Positions 35,947 to 45,453 of a DNA stretch of 64,000 bases are shown here, one piece after another. The DNA lies in assembly GCA_030427585.1 (NCBI GenBank), contig JAUIBW010000029.1, forward strand, positions 1 through 64,000. The letters are read 5' to 3'. The position numbers and the translations under genes are program-made. Numbering within the stretch: position 1 is the stretch's first letter; each line of letters starts with the position of its first letter. The notes below the pieces were generated by a model. That model made no database searches. It was not told the origin of the DNA and saw only the letters and a program-made list of their open reading frames with translations. This DNA is from Bacteroidia bacterium (GTDB lineage: Bacteria > Bacteroidota > Bacteroidia > Flavobacteriales > Flavobacteriaceae).

Positions 35947-36312
35947 ATGAAATTAAAATTTGCATTACATATTGCTTTTTTATTCGTATTTGGTATGTCT
36001 TTTGGCCAGGATTTTAAAAATGGTTTGACTTCGGTAAAGTCTATTGATAATCAAATTCAAGAGGAACAATATAGCACTGATGAAATTACTATGACAGATC
36101 GTTTGGTAATACATGCTCCTATAAAAATGAAGGATAAGGATTTTTATAGCAAAAAAGAGTGGCGAAAAATAAAAAAACAACTCAAAAAAAATAAAAGAAG
36201 AGCTTCTAATGCAAAACATAGTATCTACACTTCAAAAGTTATGGATACTATATATATAGATATTCCGGCATATAATATAGGTAGTGGTCAATCTCGTTTA
36301 TCAGGCTGGTAG
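35947..36312 (+). CDS. Small secreted protein, SRLSGW family, member 1
   Basis: 121 residues. The signal peptide MKLKFALHIAFLFVFGMSFGQ ends at a probable signal peptidase I site. A variable middle is followed by a basic part KKEWRKIKKQLKKNKRRAS, then TSKVMDTIYIDIPAYNI, and the sequence ends QSRLSGW. The same C-terminal order occurs in the gene at 36812. I do not know a family name. The basic helix and the fixed Arg-Leu-Ser-Gly-Trp end suggest a binding or anchoring tail. Confidence 0.65.
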   Translation: MKLKFALHIAFLFVFGMSFGQDFKNGLTSVKSIDNQIQEEQYSTDEITMTDRLVIHAPIKMKDKDFYSKKEWRKIKKQLKKNKRRASNAKHSIYTSKVMDTIYIDIPAYNIGSGQSRLSGW

Positions 36313-36431
36313 ATTAATTAGGCCTAAATAAGCTAAAAGAAAATAACTTATTTCACTTTAATTAATTTAATAGTTATTTCTTTTTGTACAACATTTGACG
36401 TTTTTCACCATTTTGTGAAATAAAAAACAGG

Positions 36432-36479
36432 CTGATTTTCTTGAAAATAATGCTTTTTTCAAGAAAATCAGTTTTTTTA
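36432..36479 (+). terminator. Terminator between the two SRLSGW-family genes
   Basis: CTGATTTTCTTGAAAA pairs with TTTTCAAGAAAATCAG and runs into seven T. It lies 120 bases after member 1. Confidence 0.85.
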
Positions 36480-36811
36480 TTCGATATTCCAAAATAGCTT
36501 TCGTCCCTTATTATCACTTGATTAGCTCAATATTTTATGTTTTTTACAAGAAAAAAATAAAATAAATTTTTCGATTAATATTTAGAAAAAAATACGAGTA
36601 ACCACAGTGCTTTTCGGCTCTTTTCAGGGGAAAAATCCCTGTAGTATATTGCGGTTTTTCCGTAGTCAGAATTGAATTAGTATAACTATCTTAGTAATTG
36701 AAGATCAGGTGTTTATTTAACATCTGGATTATAAAAACTAATCTTATTTAAACCTATATAAATAACTTCAATTTTATACTTATGATTACTAACCCCCAAA
36801 AATCTAAAAAA
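36480..36811. other. AT-rich gap before SRLSGW member 2
   Basis: Only weak structures are seen: CAGGG/CCCTG at 36625-36641 with a loop of seven, and GCGG...CCG next to it. No gene and no clear -7 box of the TAnnTTTG type could be found. Confidence 0.3.
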
Positions 36812-37159
36812 ATGAAAATGAAAATTGCTATGACTACAGTACTATTACTATGCATATCGTATTCATCGATAGGACAAAGTAACACAACTGATTTTAAATC
36901 TATTTCTAATAATACGTTACAAAAGCAAGCCTCTTCTTATACTACTACTTCGGTAGAGGTAAATGAAAATATAGATCAGCAATCAAAAAATACTACTATC
37001 TATAGTGAAAAGAAGTGGAAAAAAATAAGAAAGCAAATCGAAAAGAATAAAAAAAGAGCTTCTAAATACAAAAGCGATGTTTACGCTTCAAAAAAAATAG
37101 ATACTATATATTTAGACATTCCCGCCAATAGTGGTAAATCTCGCTTATCGGGATGGTAA
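36812..37159 (+). CDS. Small secreted protein, SRLSGW family, member 2
   Basis: 115 residues from ATG 36812 (MKMKIAMTTVLLLCISYSSIGQ signal peptide); an ATG at 36782 would put ten extra residues before the signal. It has KKWKKIRKQIEKNKKRASKYK, ASKKIDTIYLDIPAN and the end KSRLSGW, like member 1. The shared tail with diverged middles indicates an old tandem duplication under selection on the C-terminal half. The function is unknown. Confidence 0.65.
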   Translation: MKMKIAMTTVLLLCISYSSIGQSNTTDFKSISNNTLQKQASSYTTTSVEVNENIDQQSKNTTIYSEKKWKKIRKQIEKNKKRASKYKSDVYASKKIDTIYLDIPANSGKSRLSGW

Positions 37160-37168
37160 AAAAATAAA

Positions 37169-37204
37169 AAAACCGCTTCACAAAATTGAGCGGTTTTTTA
37201 TTTT
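37169..37204. terminator. Bidirectional terminator between SRLSGW member 2 and doxX-like gene
   Basis: AAACCGCT / AGCGGTTT stem with A-run before and T-run after, placed between convergent genes. Confidence 0.8.
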
Positions 37205-37239
37205 CGAAATGTACTACACTCCTTATTTTGTTTTTAGTT

Positions 37240-37662
37240 TCATTGTTGCATTTTTAGATAGTAATCTACAGAATGTTTCCCCGAACCGTAGAACAAGAAA
37301 AACACACATAATAACAAAATTATACTAGCAATAACGAGGTTTGCCACATTCATCTCTCCCATAAAATTGATAAGAACTGCTCCAATTAATAATGGAAGCT
37401 GTGCTGTAACCGACCATCGAGTAAGTAAACCAAAAGAAATAAGTAAACCTCCTATTAAATGTGCTGGAGCTACATAATGAATTATGATCATAGCACCCGC
37501 AAGGTTTTGAACAGGTTTAATAAGATCTACCAGAATCTGGCTATTACTAATAAAATTTATTCCTTTTATAAATAAGAAAACTCCTAATGCAATTCTTAAC
37601 AAATCTAAAGGATAATATGTATGTGCATTAGCCCATTTGTTTAATGATTTTATTGTTGGCAT
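37240..37662 (-). CDS. DoxX-family membrane protein
   Basis: 140 residues with four hydrophobic segments. LDLLRIALGVFLFIKGINFI, VAPAHLIGGLLISFGLLTRW and the C-terminal SIILLLCVFFLFYGSGKHSVDYYL are typical of the DoxX/terminal-oxidase-subunit-like family. The specific role is unknown. It is followed on the same strand by no close partner; the acyltransferase gene upstream is about 90 bases away. Confidence 0.8.
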   Translation of the reverse strand: MPTIKSLNKWANAHTYYPLDLLRIALGVFLFIKGINFISNSQILVDLIKPVQNLAGAMIIIHYVAPAHLIGGLLISFGLLTRWSVTAQLPLLIGAVLINFMGEMNVANLVIASIILLLCVFFLFYGSGKHSVDYYLKMQQ

Positions 37663-37752
37663 GACAAAATGAGTATTGATTAGACCACTATAAGATACTG
37701 ATTTTTAACCTAATAAAAAACACAATGATTAATCAATCTAAAGATAACTATA

Positions 37753-38937
37753 CTATCGCCTTGAATATCTAATGTTTCGATATGTGCGAATAATAGCATT
37801 TTTAAATAACATAAAAACTTCTGGCAAGGTAGCCTTCATCTTCTGGTTTGCCGAATTAAGCATATAATGTGCTTGAAACTTTAGTGCTTCTTCATATTTA
37901 TAATAATACAAAACTGTTGCACATATACTAATTATAAAGAAAAATGCTCCTGTAAAAGTTTGTACCGGTGTTAAACTATGATAAAAAAAGCGACTAAGCC
38001 CCAGTCCGAACCAACTTCCATAAAGTACAAAAAAGTGGACTATATAGATTGATAATGTTCTTCCTCCTATTTTAGTTATCATCTGGCTTGAAAAATAGTT
38101 TTTCATTAAAATAAATATAGAAAAAAGGATACACACATTTCCTAATCTTATAAATAAGAAGTTGTTATAAGCTACTGATTTAAAAACACCAATATCTGTT
38201 ATACTATAAATAACCATTAGTATAGCTGAAGAATAAAACACCAATAATACACCTACGAATAAAAGTATGATAATGGCGTATGGGTAAAACATTTTTTGTT
38301 TTCCGTATTTTAAAAACAGGTTTGCCATAAAACTACCAATACATACATATCCAAACCAGGGTAATAATGTAAAAATAGAACCATTCCTATTTGTAAAATA
38401 ATTTGCAACTGTTTGTGGTAAAAACTCTAGTATGCAGCTACCATACATAGGCTGCAAAAGAAAAACAATCACGCCAATACCTAACATTACATTTTGAAAC
38501 CAGGTTTCATTAATTCGACACAAAACAAGATATATTCCTATCAATAGCAACAATGATGTACCTATACATTGTAATACATCTACATAGAAAAACGAAGGGT
38601 TTACTCTTCCTGTAAAGACTGCATAAAAGCTTAATCGCAATAAATACCCCCAAAAAATAACTTTAACAGCCCGCTTTATGCCTTTTAAAACTCTTGGATT
38701 ATCTATTCCTTTTACGTTTTGTTTTAGTAGTAAATATGTAAAAATAAAGCCTGTTATTGTAAAAAAGGTTGGAGCAGTCATACCTCTAAAATATTCCCAG
38801 GTCGCGTATACAATATTATTTTTATCCCTATATACATCTCCCAAAAGAGAATGCACAAAATGTCCTTGAAGCATCATAAGAATTGCAAATGCCCGAATTG
38901 CATCAAGAAAATGCAATCGACTAGTACGTTTAGTCAT
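37753..38937 (-). CDS. Membrane acyltransferase (DUF1624 / HGSNAT-like)
   Basis: A 394-residue membrane protein with about ten hydrophobic segments. The start RLHFLDAIRAFAILMMLQGHFVHSLL has the family His, and APTFFTITGFIFTYLLL follows. This matches heparan-alpha-glucosaminide N-acetyltransferase catalytic-domain-like (DUF1624) proteins. The acceptor is unknown. It is a distant relative of the protein at 15301-16473. Confidence 0.75.
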   Translation of the reverse strand: MTKRTSRLHFLDAIRAFAILMMLQGHFVHSLLGDVYRDKNNIVYATWEYFRGMTAPTFFTITGFIFTYLLLKQNVKGIDNPRVLKGIKRAVKVIFWGYLLRLSFYAVFTGRVNPSFFYVDVLQCIGTSLLLLIGIYLVLCRINETWFQNVMLGIGVIVFLLQPMYGSCILEFLPQTVANYFTNRNGSIFTLLPWFGYVCIGSFMANLFLKYGKQKMFYPYAIIILLFVGVLLVFYSSAILMVIYSITDIGVFKSVAYNNFLFIRLGNVCILFSIFILMKNYFSSQMITKIGGRTLSIYIVHFFVLYGSWFGLGLSRFFYHSLTPVQTFTGAFFFIISICATVLYYYKYEEALKFQAHYMLNSANQKMKATLPEVFMLFKNAIIRTYRNIRYSRR

Positions 38938-39148
38938 TATTGTGGTTTGGTTAGGTTGTCCTCAAAAAACGAGTTTTCGGGTTCTATTATTGCTTAAAAA
39001 AGTGCAAATCTAGGTAATTTTTATTGGTTTTTGTATTGGTTTTAAGGCATTTACTTCATTAAGCTCTAATATATATAAGATTGCATATAAAGAAAGTTAG
39101 ATTTTGGCACCTTTATTGGTGTTTTTTAGCAAACAAAAACCATACATT

Positions 39149-39490
39149 ATGAAAACTGATACTTATACCAGGTTTACAATCACAGTTATCGCTATTTGCC
39201 TCGTTGTTATTGTAATACGAGATATAGATATTTTTCCAAAAGCATATGCAAACAATACTCCTACAACAAACTATGGGTTAATCCCTATTAATGATGATGG
39301 ATCAATAACGGTTAGGCTAAGCAATACTGATGAGATCGATGTAAACATTAAAAACATTGATACTTATGATAAGCTTAAAGTAGATCTTAACAGTATCAGT
39401 ACACAAGATGAATTGGATATTAATATTGATGAAATAGGTGGGAGTTATGTATCTAGCGGAGGCCCAATTAAGGTAAAGCTACAAAACTAG
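39149..39490 (+). CDS. Small membrane-anchored protein of unknown function
   Basis: 113 residues from the ATG at 39149; an earlier in-frame ATG at 39104 gives a longer unlikely N-terminus. One hydrophobic helix (FTITVIAICLVVIVI) follows a short N-terminus, after which the chain is Asp/Asn/Thr rich with repeated short strands (VRLSNTDEIDVNIKNIDT, LDINIDEIGG). This type is common in Flavobacteriaceae. No function can be given. Confidence 0.55.
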   Translation: MKTDTYTRFTITVIAICLVVIVIRDIDIFPKAYANNTPTTNYGLIPINDDGSITVRLSNTDEIDVNIKNIDTYDKLKVDLNSISTQDELDINIDEIGGSYVSSGGPIKVKLQN

Positions 39491-39524
39491 CCTCCAGAAA
39501 TAAATGATATGTATTCCTGAAGGC
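39490..39524. terminator. Imperfect hairpin between convergent genes
   Basis: GCCTcCAGaAAT ... ATtCCTGaAGGC pairs with several mismatches between the small anchored protein and the DUF302 gene. T-richness after it is modest, so this is a weak call. Confidence 0.35.
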
Positions 39525-39568
39525 ATTTATATTGAATATTGGGCTAACTCAAGTATCCTAATAGATTA

Positions 39569-40087
39569 TTATATTCCTGTAGCTCCTTTTGAAAGATTGT
39601 CTAAAGCTTTGGAAATAATTGTTAAGATCTCCTCTTTACCTGTAATCTCATGGCGAAGTTTTAAAAATTCGGGATCATTGTACGAAACATTAACCACACC
39701 ATTATCATCTTGCCATATTAGAATCTTTTGAGGAAGATCTAATCCCGTAATTTGAGAATTCTGCATTAAAGGAGTTCCTAATTTAGGATTACCAAACATA
39801 ATTACTCGTGTAGGATTCAATTTTAGATCTACGGATGCAGCATTAGCTTGATGGTCTAATTGCGCTATAATCCTCAGGTTAGGATTATTGATAATGATTT
39901 CGACTAATGTATTATACGTATCTTCAAAATTCTTAGAGCTTACTTTTGTGATTATGCCTTGTGTCCTGGTAATTTCCATTTGTTCTTGTGAATTCGTTTG
40001 CATATCCTTAGACGTATTTTTTTGGCTTTGATTACAAGATATCATCACTATCAAAAACAAAAACCACAATACTTTATATGTTGTCAT
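39569..40087 (-). CDS. DUF302 lipoprotein
   Basis: 172 residues; lipobox VMISCNQS with Cys18. The body matches DUF302: SKNFEDTYNTLVEIIINNPNLRIIAQLDH, PTRVIMFGNPKLGTPLMQ, LDLPQKILIWQDDNG and VSYNDPEFL. Function in the family is unknown. It follows the outer-membrane receptor gene by 50 bases on the same strand and may be read with it. Confidence 0.85.
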   Translation of the reverse strand: MTTYKVLWFLFLIVMISCNQSQKNTSKDMQTNSQEQMEITRTQGIITKVSSKNFEDTYNTLVEIIINNPNLRIIAQLDHQANAASVDLKLNPTRVIMFGNPKLGTPLMQNSQITGLDLPQKILIWQDDNGVVNVSYNDPEFLKLRHEITGKEEILTIISKALDNLSKGATGI

Positions 40088-40137
40088 TACATTTTTCTTA
40101 GAGTACTTCTAATTGGTCGTAATCATCTACACTATAA

Positions 40138-42882
40138 TTACAGATTATATTTAATACTTAAAATCCAGTAACGAGGTTGGATCACATAACTCGACGTGCT
40201 GTTGTATAATTCATTAAAATTATCTTGATTGATACTTTTGGTATCCAGAATATTGGTTACCGAGAGTTTATACTCCCATTTGCTATTGGGCTTTTGATAA
40301 AACAAATCTGCATCCCAAAAACTATAGTCGTTTAGAATCACTTTTGTGTTGCGATAATCATAATACCTGTACGATGATTTTATTAAAAAACCTTTGGCGA
40401 AAGACCAATCTAATCTTGCAAAAGGCTGACTGGTATAAAATGTATTTTTGGCTCCATTATTATCATAATCATTGACTGTAAGGCTATATCCTAAATCAAA
40501 ATTTGGTCCTTTTTTAAAATTGGTTGACCATTCTGTACTATACACTTGTGTAAAACTTATACTTTCGCTTGGGAGTGTATTTACGATATTATTAAAACTA
40601 GACCAACTTATATTTGCTCTCAGGTTTCCTTTTATTTTTCCAAAAGTACGAGTAACATCTCCATTGGCAGAAAGTATTTGATCTTCTATAGTAGAATTAA
40701 TAGGTGTATCTACCCTATTTATTCCTGTAATCATACTAGTATTCTTAATCGGATTACGTCTGTTACTATACGATATCTGGGCAAAAATGTTAGTGTAATT
40801 AAACATATTAAAATTGAAATAGTTTAATGAATAATTATCATATAATGAATTTTCCAGATTTCGGTTTCCCTGAAATAATGAATTGTAATTATTAAACACA
40901 TACCCAGCTGCCAAACGATTAATATCGGTATACTCTGCGGTTATCGAGTAATTAAAACGTAAGCTTTCATTTTGCCTTAATTGCGCTAAAACAAAAAGAT
41001 CTGGTAACACCTGCCATTCATTCTGAGTTATTTCGGTTCCCAATTGCTGATCTTTTAAGCTATAATTATGCACGCTCACCCCCGGATTAAATGTAAAAAT
41101 CCCTTTAATAAACTTATAATGTAGACCAACATATAGATCATTAAAGCTGTATTTTACATCATTAGTAAATTCATTAGCTTCAAAGTTATTTTGGTTTCCA
41201 TTATCTAAAATCTGAAAAATATTAGAATCAAACCTTTGAGTGCTTAGTGTGCTTCCGAAGGTGAAATTAAGGTTACTTTTCTTATTTAACACATAATAAT
41301 AATCCAGTTTTGCATCTAGTTTATTTGTTTTCACCTCTTTTTGTTGATTAATACTATAATTTTCAGATTCTTCTAATGGGTCAAAAGTATTTGTATCAGG
41401 GAGCAAAGGATCATTTATTTGTGTAAAAATTCCCCTAAAAGGGATTTCTGATCGTATTGCATTATAAAAAGGATCTTCATTTTGAAATAGATGTTGTGCT
41501 TCTAATGAAAATATATGTTTTGTCCCTAATGTATAGTATGCATTCATATTTTGCTGGATCGAAAATGTAGAATTTTCAAGTTTTTCATTTATATCTTCAG
41601 AAACCGTTGATCTTATAGATCGAAAAGTACCATCTTCTTTTTGCCTGGAAAGTTTTCCGAAGATATCATAATCCATTCTAAAATCGCTGTTCGGTCTATA
41701 ACTTGCACTTAATTTTAACAAGCCCAATTTACTTCGTTGCCGGGTGTTATCAATTGTTTCTTCTATGGTGTTATCTGTAGGATCCGAAGTATCATCAATA
41801 TATACCCTCTGCGAGTTAGTGATCAAATCAATTCTGGTATCACTTGCGATTCCATAACCGCTAAGATCGAGTTTTTTATTAGCCGTAAGGCTAAAGTTTG
41901 CCGCACCAAATTTGGTATCAACTTCATTAGCTCTATTATTTTGTAATGTGGCAAAGACCAGATCATCTGTAGAGATACTAAAAGTAGTGCCCCCCCGGCC
42001 TAAATTTCTAAAACCTCCTGTGAAATTAAAATAATCCCTCATCGTAAAAGGGACTTCGCCAATATCATTAATATCTGTAAGCACATTAATACTGTACTTT
42101 GGGCTATAATAAAACAGTTTAGGTTTTATGATATAACGTTCGGTCTCTCCTACTCCAGAACCTGCGGTTATATCACCAAACCAGAAGTTCTTTTTTCCTT
42201 CCTTTAATTTTATATTAATGGCTACCTGATCCTGCGAATTGCGCACCCCGCGCATCTGCCCTACATCTTCATAGTTTCTAAGCACTTCAACTTTATCTAA
42301 TGCATCTGCAGGAATATTTTCTGTTGCCAGTTTAGAATCTCCGTCAAAAAAATCTTTTCCTTCTACCATCACTTTAGAAACAGTTTTACCTTCGACTTCA
42401 ATTTCACCATTTTCATTAATATCAATGCCTGGTAGTTTTTCTAACACATCTCCTAATTTCTTTTCTGTACCATTCACAAAAGAATCTGTATTATAGACTA
42501 AGGTATCCCCTTTTACCACCACTGGCATTTCATAAACGATTTCTACTTCGTCTAAACTGTTTTCTTCAGATTCCATTTCAAAATCTGAAATTACATCTTT
42601 GGTAGTTACTGTAATTGATTTTGTTTCTGCGGTAAGACCAATAAAACTAACTTTTAGCAGATACGTTTCATTATTAGGAACTAAAATTTTATACTTACCC
42701 TGATCATTCGTAATACCGTAGCTGGTCATAGCATTATCCAACTTTTTATACGCAATAACATTAGCCATTGCAATAGGGGCACCTAATGAATCTTTTACAA
42801 AACCAGTAATTTGTACTTTTTGAGCAGTAGATGCCAGGGATACCCCTATAAGGAATACCAATAGTCCTAATTTTTTATGCAT
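40138..42882 (-). CDS. TonB-dependent-receptor-like outer-membrane protein with CarboxypepD-reg domain
   Basis: 914 residues. Signal peptide, then a CarboxypepD-regulatory-like domain (VQITGFVKDSLGAPIAMANVIAY), a plug-like region (VLEKLPGIDINENGEIEVEGKTVSKVMVEG) and a large beta barrel of the OMP_b-brl_3 type ending in an aromatic-rich tail ILSIKYNL. No SusD partner is present. It forms an operon with the GLPGLI protein upstream, a pair commonly found together in Bacteroidota. The ligand is unknown. Confidence 0.85.
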   Translation of the reverse strand: MHKKLGLLVFLIGVSLASTAQKVQITGFVKDSLGAPIAMANVIAYKKLDNAMTSYGITNDQGKYKILVPNNETYLLKVSFIGLTAETKSITVTTKDVISDFEMESEENSLDEVEIVYEMPVVVKGDTLVYNTDSFVNGTEKKLGDVLEKLPGIDINENGEIEVEGKTVSKVMVEGKDFFDGDSKLATENIPADALDKVEVLRNYEDVGQMRGVRNSQDQVAINIKLKEGKKNFWFGDITAGSGVGETERYIIKPKLFYYSPKYSINVLTDINDIGEVPFTMRDYFNFTGGFRNLGRGGTTFSISTDDLVFATLQNNRANEVDTKFGAANFSLTANKKLDLSGYGIASDTRIDLITNSQRVYIDDTSDPTDNTIEETIDNTRQRSKLGLLKLSASYRPNSDFRMDYDIFGKLSRQKEDGTFRSIRSTVSEDINEKLENSTFSIQQNMNAYYTLGTKHIFSLEAQHLFQNEDPFYNAIRSEIPFRGIFTQINDPLLPDTNTFDPLEESENYSINQQKEVKTNKLDAKLDYYYVLNKKSNLNFTFGSTLSTQRFDSNIFQILDNGNQNNFEANEFTNDVKYSFNDLYVGLHYKFIKGIFTFNPGVSVHNYSLKDQQLGTEITQNEWQVLPDLFVLAQLRQNESLRFNYSITAEYTDINRLAAGYVFNNYNSLFQGNRNLENSLYDNYSLNYFNFNMFNYTNIFAQISYSNRRNPIKNTSMITGINRVDTPINSTIEDQILSANGDVTRTFGKIKGNLRANISWSSFNNIVNTLPSESISFTQVYSTEWSTNFKKGPNFDLGYSLTVNDYDNNGAKNTFYTSQPFARLDWSFAKGFLIKSSYRYYDYRNTKVILNDYSFWDADLFYQKPNSKWEYKLSVTNILDTKSINQDNFNELYNSTSSYVIQPRYWILSIKYNL

Positions 42883-42993
42883 TTTATAATGATTTTATCT
42901 ATTTCTATAACCAGAGTTATAGAAACAGTAACCCGTGATGAAGAGTAGAGTTACTGCTTTTCAATTAGTATTATTTTAGGTTTGAATATGAAT

Positions 42994-43818
42994 TTATCCT
43001 CCGATTCGTATTTCGAAATCTCCACTATCTCGTCGTGTATTCATTCTATCTCTCATTTCTTTCATTTTCTTCTCCATTATTTTTTCAAATTTTTCTTCTG
43101 TAACAACCTTACCTTTTGTAGGTTCTTTGATGTCTGTTTTCTTTTTTGAATTCAATACCAATTTAGTACTTAGTATACTTTGATCCCCATCATTGATTTC
43201 TAATATCAAACCAGGAAGCCCCCAATAATTTTCGGGTCCATTAGAGATTGGTATTTCTGGTGTATACCATGCTGTAATTGTAATTTCTTCTTCTTCAGGC
43301 TCTCTCATTTCTTCATCACTATTGACACTAATTGTCATACTGCGCATACGTTGCCCCATTCGTTTTGCTGTTGCTTTATAACACGTATAGTTTCCTATTT
43401 TTTTTGTTTCATCTTCGAGCTTCCAGTCTAATTTTTCTAGCTTGTCTTTTACCAGAAATAGCTTACCCATCATATCTTGTTTTCTGGTAAAGCGTTTTTC
43501 TTTAATATTTTTATACAAAGTATTAGATGCCCCAGATCCTGCAATTACAATCTGAACCCCAGAGGCTGGTTGTGGTGCTCCCAGGCTTTCTTCTTCTTTA
43601 TATATCGATTCTGAAGTATTAAAATTTAATACATACTCTTTTTGAAATTGCTTTTTCAACATCTCCTGAAGTTGCTTTTGCATATCAGCATTCATTTTAG
43701 AGTCTTCCATATTAAGATCCACTTTTCTATTGGTCTTATACGTTACAACACCTTGAAAATCCTGAGCAAATAAGCTTTCAAACATAAATAGTGTTATCAA
43801 TATTATAATTCGTACCAT
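42994..43818 (-). CDS. GLPGLI-family protein
   Basis: 274 residues with a signal peptide (IIILITLFMFESLFAQ) and the defining stretch YWGLPGLILEINDG. YKNIKEKRFTRKQDMMGKLFLV and NYTCYKATAKR are also typical. The role is unknown; such genes accompany outer-membrane receptors with a CarboxypepD domain. It precedes the receptor gene by 111 bases and diverges from the sensor kinase at 43942. On the minus strand CATATTTG just before its start resembles the -7 box with one mismatch. Confidence 0.9.
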   Translation of the reverse strand: MVRIIILITLFMFESLFAQDFQGVVTYKTNRKVDLNMEDSKMNADMQKQLQEMLKKQFQKEYVLNFNTSESIYKEEESLGAPQPASGVQIVIAGSGASNTLYKNIKEKRFTRKQDMMGKLFLVKDKLEKLDWKLEDETKKIGNYTCYKATAKRMGQRMRSMTISVNSDEEMREPEEEEITITAWYTPEIPISNGPENYWGLPGLILEINDGDQSILSTKLVLNSKKKTDIKEPTKGKVVTEEKFEKIMEKKMKEMRDRMNTRRDSGDFEIRIGG

Positions 43819-43875
43819 GATTAGATTTTTTTGATTAATACATTACAAATATGAAAACTGAATCCTAACCAGAAG

Positions 43876-43901
43876 GTTAACCAGTGTTAACGTATGTTAA
43901 C
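43876..43901. promoter_or_regulatory. Three GTTAAC words at exact 10-bp period (candidate response-regulator operator)
   Basis: GTTAAC occurs at 43876, 43886 and 43896, with a weaker CTAAC at 43865. Such a tandem helically phased array is typical of OmpR/PhoB-family binding sites. It lies in the shared region between the GLPGLI gene and the two-component operon, just upstream of the -33 element of the latter, and the operon encodes an OmpR-type regulator. Confidence 0.65.
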
Positions 43902-43904
43902 CGA

Positions 43905-43937
43905 TTGGCTTTATATAAGATAAGAACCTTACTTTTG
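43905..43937 (+). promoter_or_regulatory. Promoter of the two-component operon (near leaderless)
   Basis: TTG (43905-43907), 22 bases, then TACTTTTG (43930-43937), a full TAnnTTTG match. The ATG of the kinase is only 4 bases after the box, so transcription should begin at or within a few bases of the start codon. Confidence 0.65.
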
Positions 43938-43941
43938 AAGT

Positions 43942-45453
43942 ATGCAAAAGAATCGTTATAAGAGCATATTGTATTTTATTTCAGCCGTTATTCTGGTTAC
44001 CTTAGTGATTCAGATATACTGGAATTTCAAAAATTATCAGGCTTCGAAGCAACAACTGGTGAATGAAGTACAGATTAGTTTAGACAATGCTGTTGACCAG
44101 TATTACGAAGAATTAGCCAAAAACCAGACCTTTAGCTTTATATCCAACGCAAAAAACTTAAATTATTTCTCAAACAAACAACTTGATAAAATTTTAAAAC
44201 GAATTGATTCTACCAAAAAACATTTTAGTAGATCTAATCTATCAGATTCTATCAAAACTTCAGAAATATCATTCTATAGAAATAAAAATATTGATTCGAC
44301 AAAACAATTTATAAAGGTTTTACAACTCTCTGATTCTATTGAAACTATGCTAAATATATCAGAGCATGACTCGATTACAATTTCTACCCATACAAATCCG
44401 TTTGAAGCCTTGACTTCTAAAATTGTTATTTCTATAAGCCAGGATGAAGTTAATCTCAATACAATAGATAGCCTATTAAATGTTGAACTGGTTCGAAAAA
44501 AAGTTTCTGCTGATTACACCTTAAAATATACCAATGGACTAGAGCAATTACATAATAATAATATATGTGACACCATAACGATTCATAAAAACCAATTATA
44601 CACTCAATCTAAATCTTCATATCTTCCTCCGCATAGTTCTCTAAAACTTTTTTTTACAAATACTACAATTACTATTCTGAAGAAAAACCTGCTTGGCATA
44701 CTTTTATCTTTTATATTAATGACTGCCGTAATTGGTTGTTTATTGTATCTATTGCAAATCATCACCCATCAAAAACATCTGGCAGCACTTAAAAACGATT
44801 TAATAAGTAATATCACTCACGAATTTAAAACCCCTATTGCTACTATAAGTGCCGCTCTGGAAGGTATTCAAAATTTCAACCAGGAAAACGATCAGGAAAA
44901 GACAAAAAAGTATCTCAACATGTCTTCGGGTCAATTAAACAAACTTAATACCATGGTCGAAAAGATCCTGGAAACGGCTACACTAGACAGCGATGAATTA
45001 CAGTTAAATCTGGAAGAAACTAATCTAACACCTTTAATTCATACGATTGCAGAAAAGCATAAGGTAAATTCGCCTGAAAAAAACATAACCTTTACCAATT
45101 CTCATGAAAATATTTGGAGAAAAATAGATGTATTTCACTTTGAAAATGCCATAAATAATATGGTTGATAATGCAATTAAATATGGAGGAAACTCAGTAGG
45201 TATTAGTATTATAAATACAGATTCGCATATTCTCATAGAAATTAGAGATAATGGAACAGGATTAACCAAAGCCCATAAAGAGAAAATATTCGAAAAATTC
45301 TATCGTGTACCTAAAGGAAATACGCATGATGTTAAAGGTTTTGGCATTGGTCTTTTTTATACCAAAACTATTATTGAAAAACATAAAGGAACCATACAAT
45401 TATCATTAGATCAAGGGTTAACCAATTTCAAAATTACTTTACCCAATGGCTGA
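43942..45453 (+). CDS. Membrane sensor histidine kinase
   Basis: 503 residues. TM1 (about residues 8-28), a periplasmic sensor of about 220 residues with no recognisable fold, TM2 (about 250-272, LLGILLSFILMTAVIGCLLYLL), then HisKA with phosphoacceptor His293 in SNITHEFKTPIATI, N-box AINNMVDNAIKYGG, and G boxes DNGTGL and GFGIGLFYTK. No HAMP is evident. The overlapping regulator gene (8 bases) is its partner. It probably monitors the envelope or the receptor operon opposite. Confidence 0.92.
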   Translation: MQKNRYKSILYFISAVILVTLVIQIYWNFKNYQASKQQLVNEVQISLDNAVDQYYEELAKNQTFSFISNAKNLNYFSNKQLDKILKRIDSTKKHFSRSNLSDSIKTSEISFYRNKNIDSTKQFIKVLQLSDSIETMLNISEHDSITISTHTNPFEALTSKIVISISQDEVNLNTIDSLLNVELVRKKVSADYTLKYTNGLEQLHNNNICDTITIHKNQLYTQSKSSYLPPHSSLKLFFTNTTITILKKNLLGILLSFILMTAVIGCLLYLLQIITHQKHLAALKNDLISNITHEFKTPIATISAALEGIQNFNQENDQEKTKKYLNMSSGQLNKLNTMVEKILETATLDSDELQLNLEETNLTPLIHTIAEKHKVNSPEKNITFTNSHENIWRKIDVFHFENAINNMVDNAIKYGGNSVGISIINTDSHILIEIRDNGTGLTKAHKEKIFEKFYRVPKGNTHDVKGFGIGLFYTKTIIEKHKGTIQLSLDQGLTNFKITLPNG

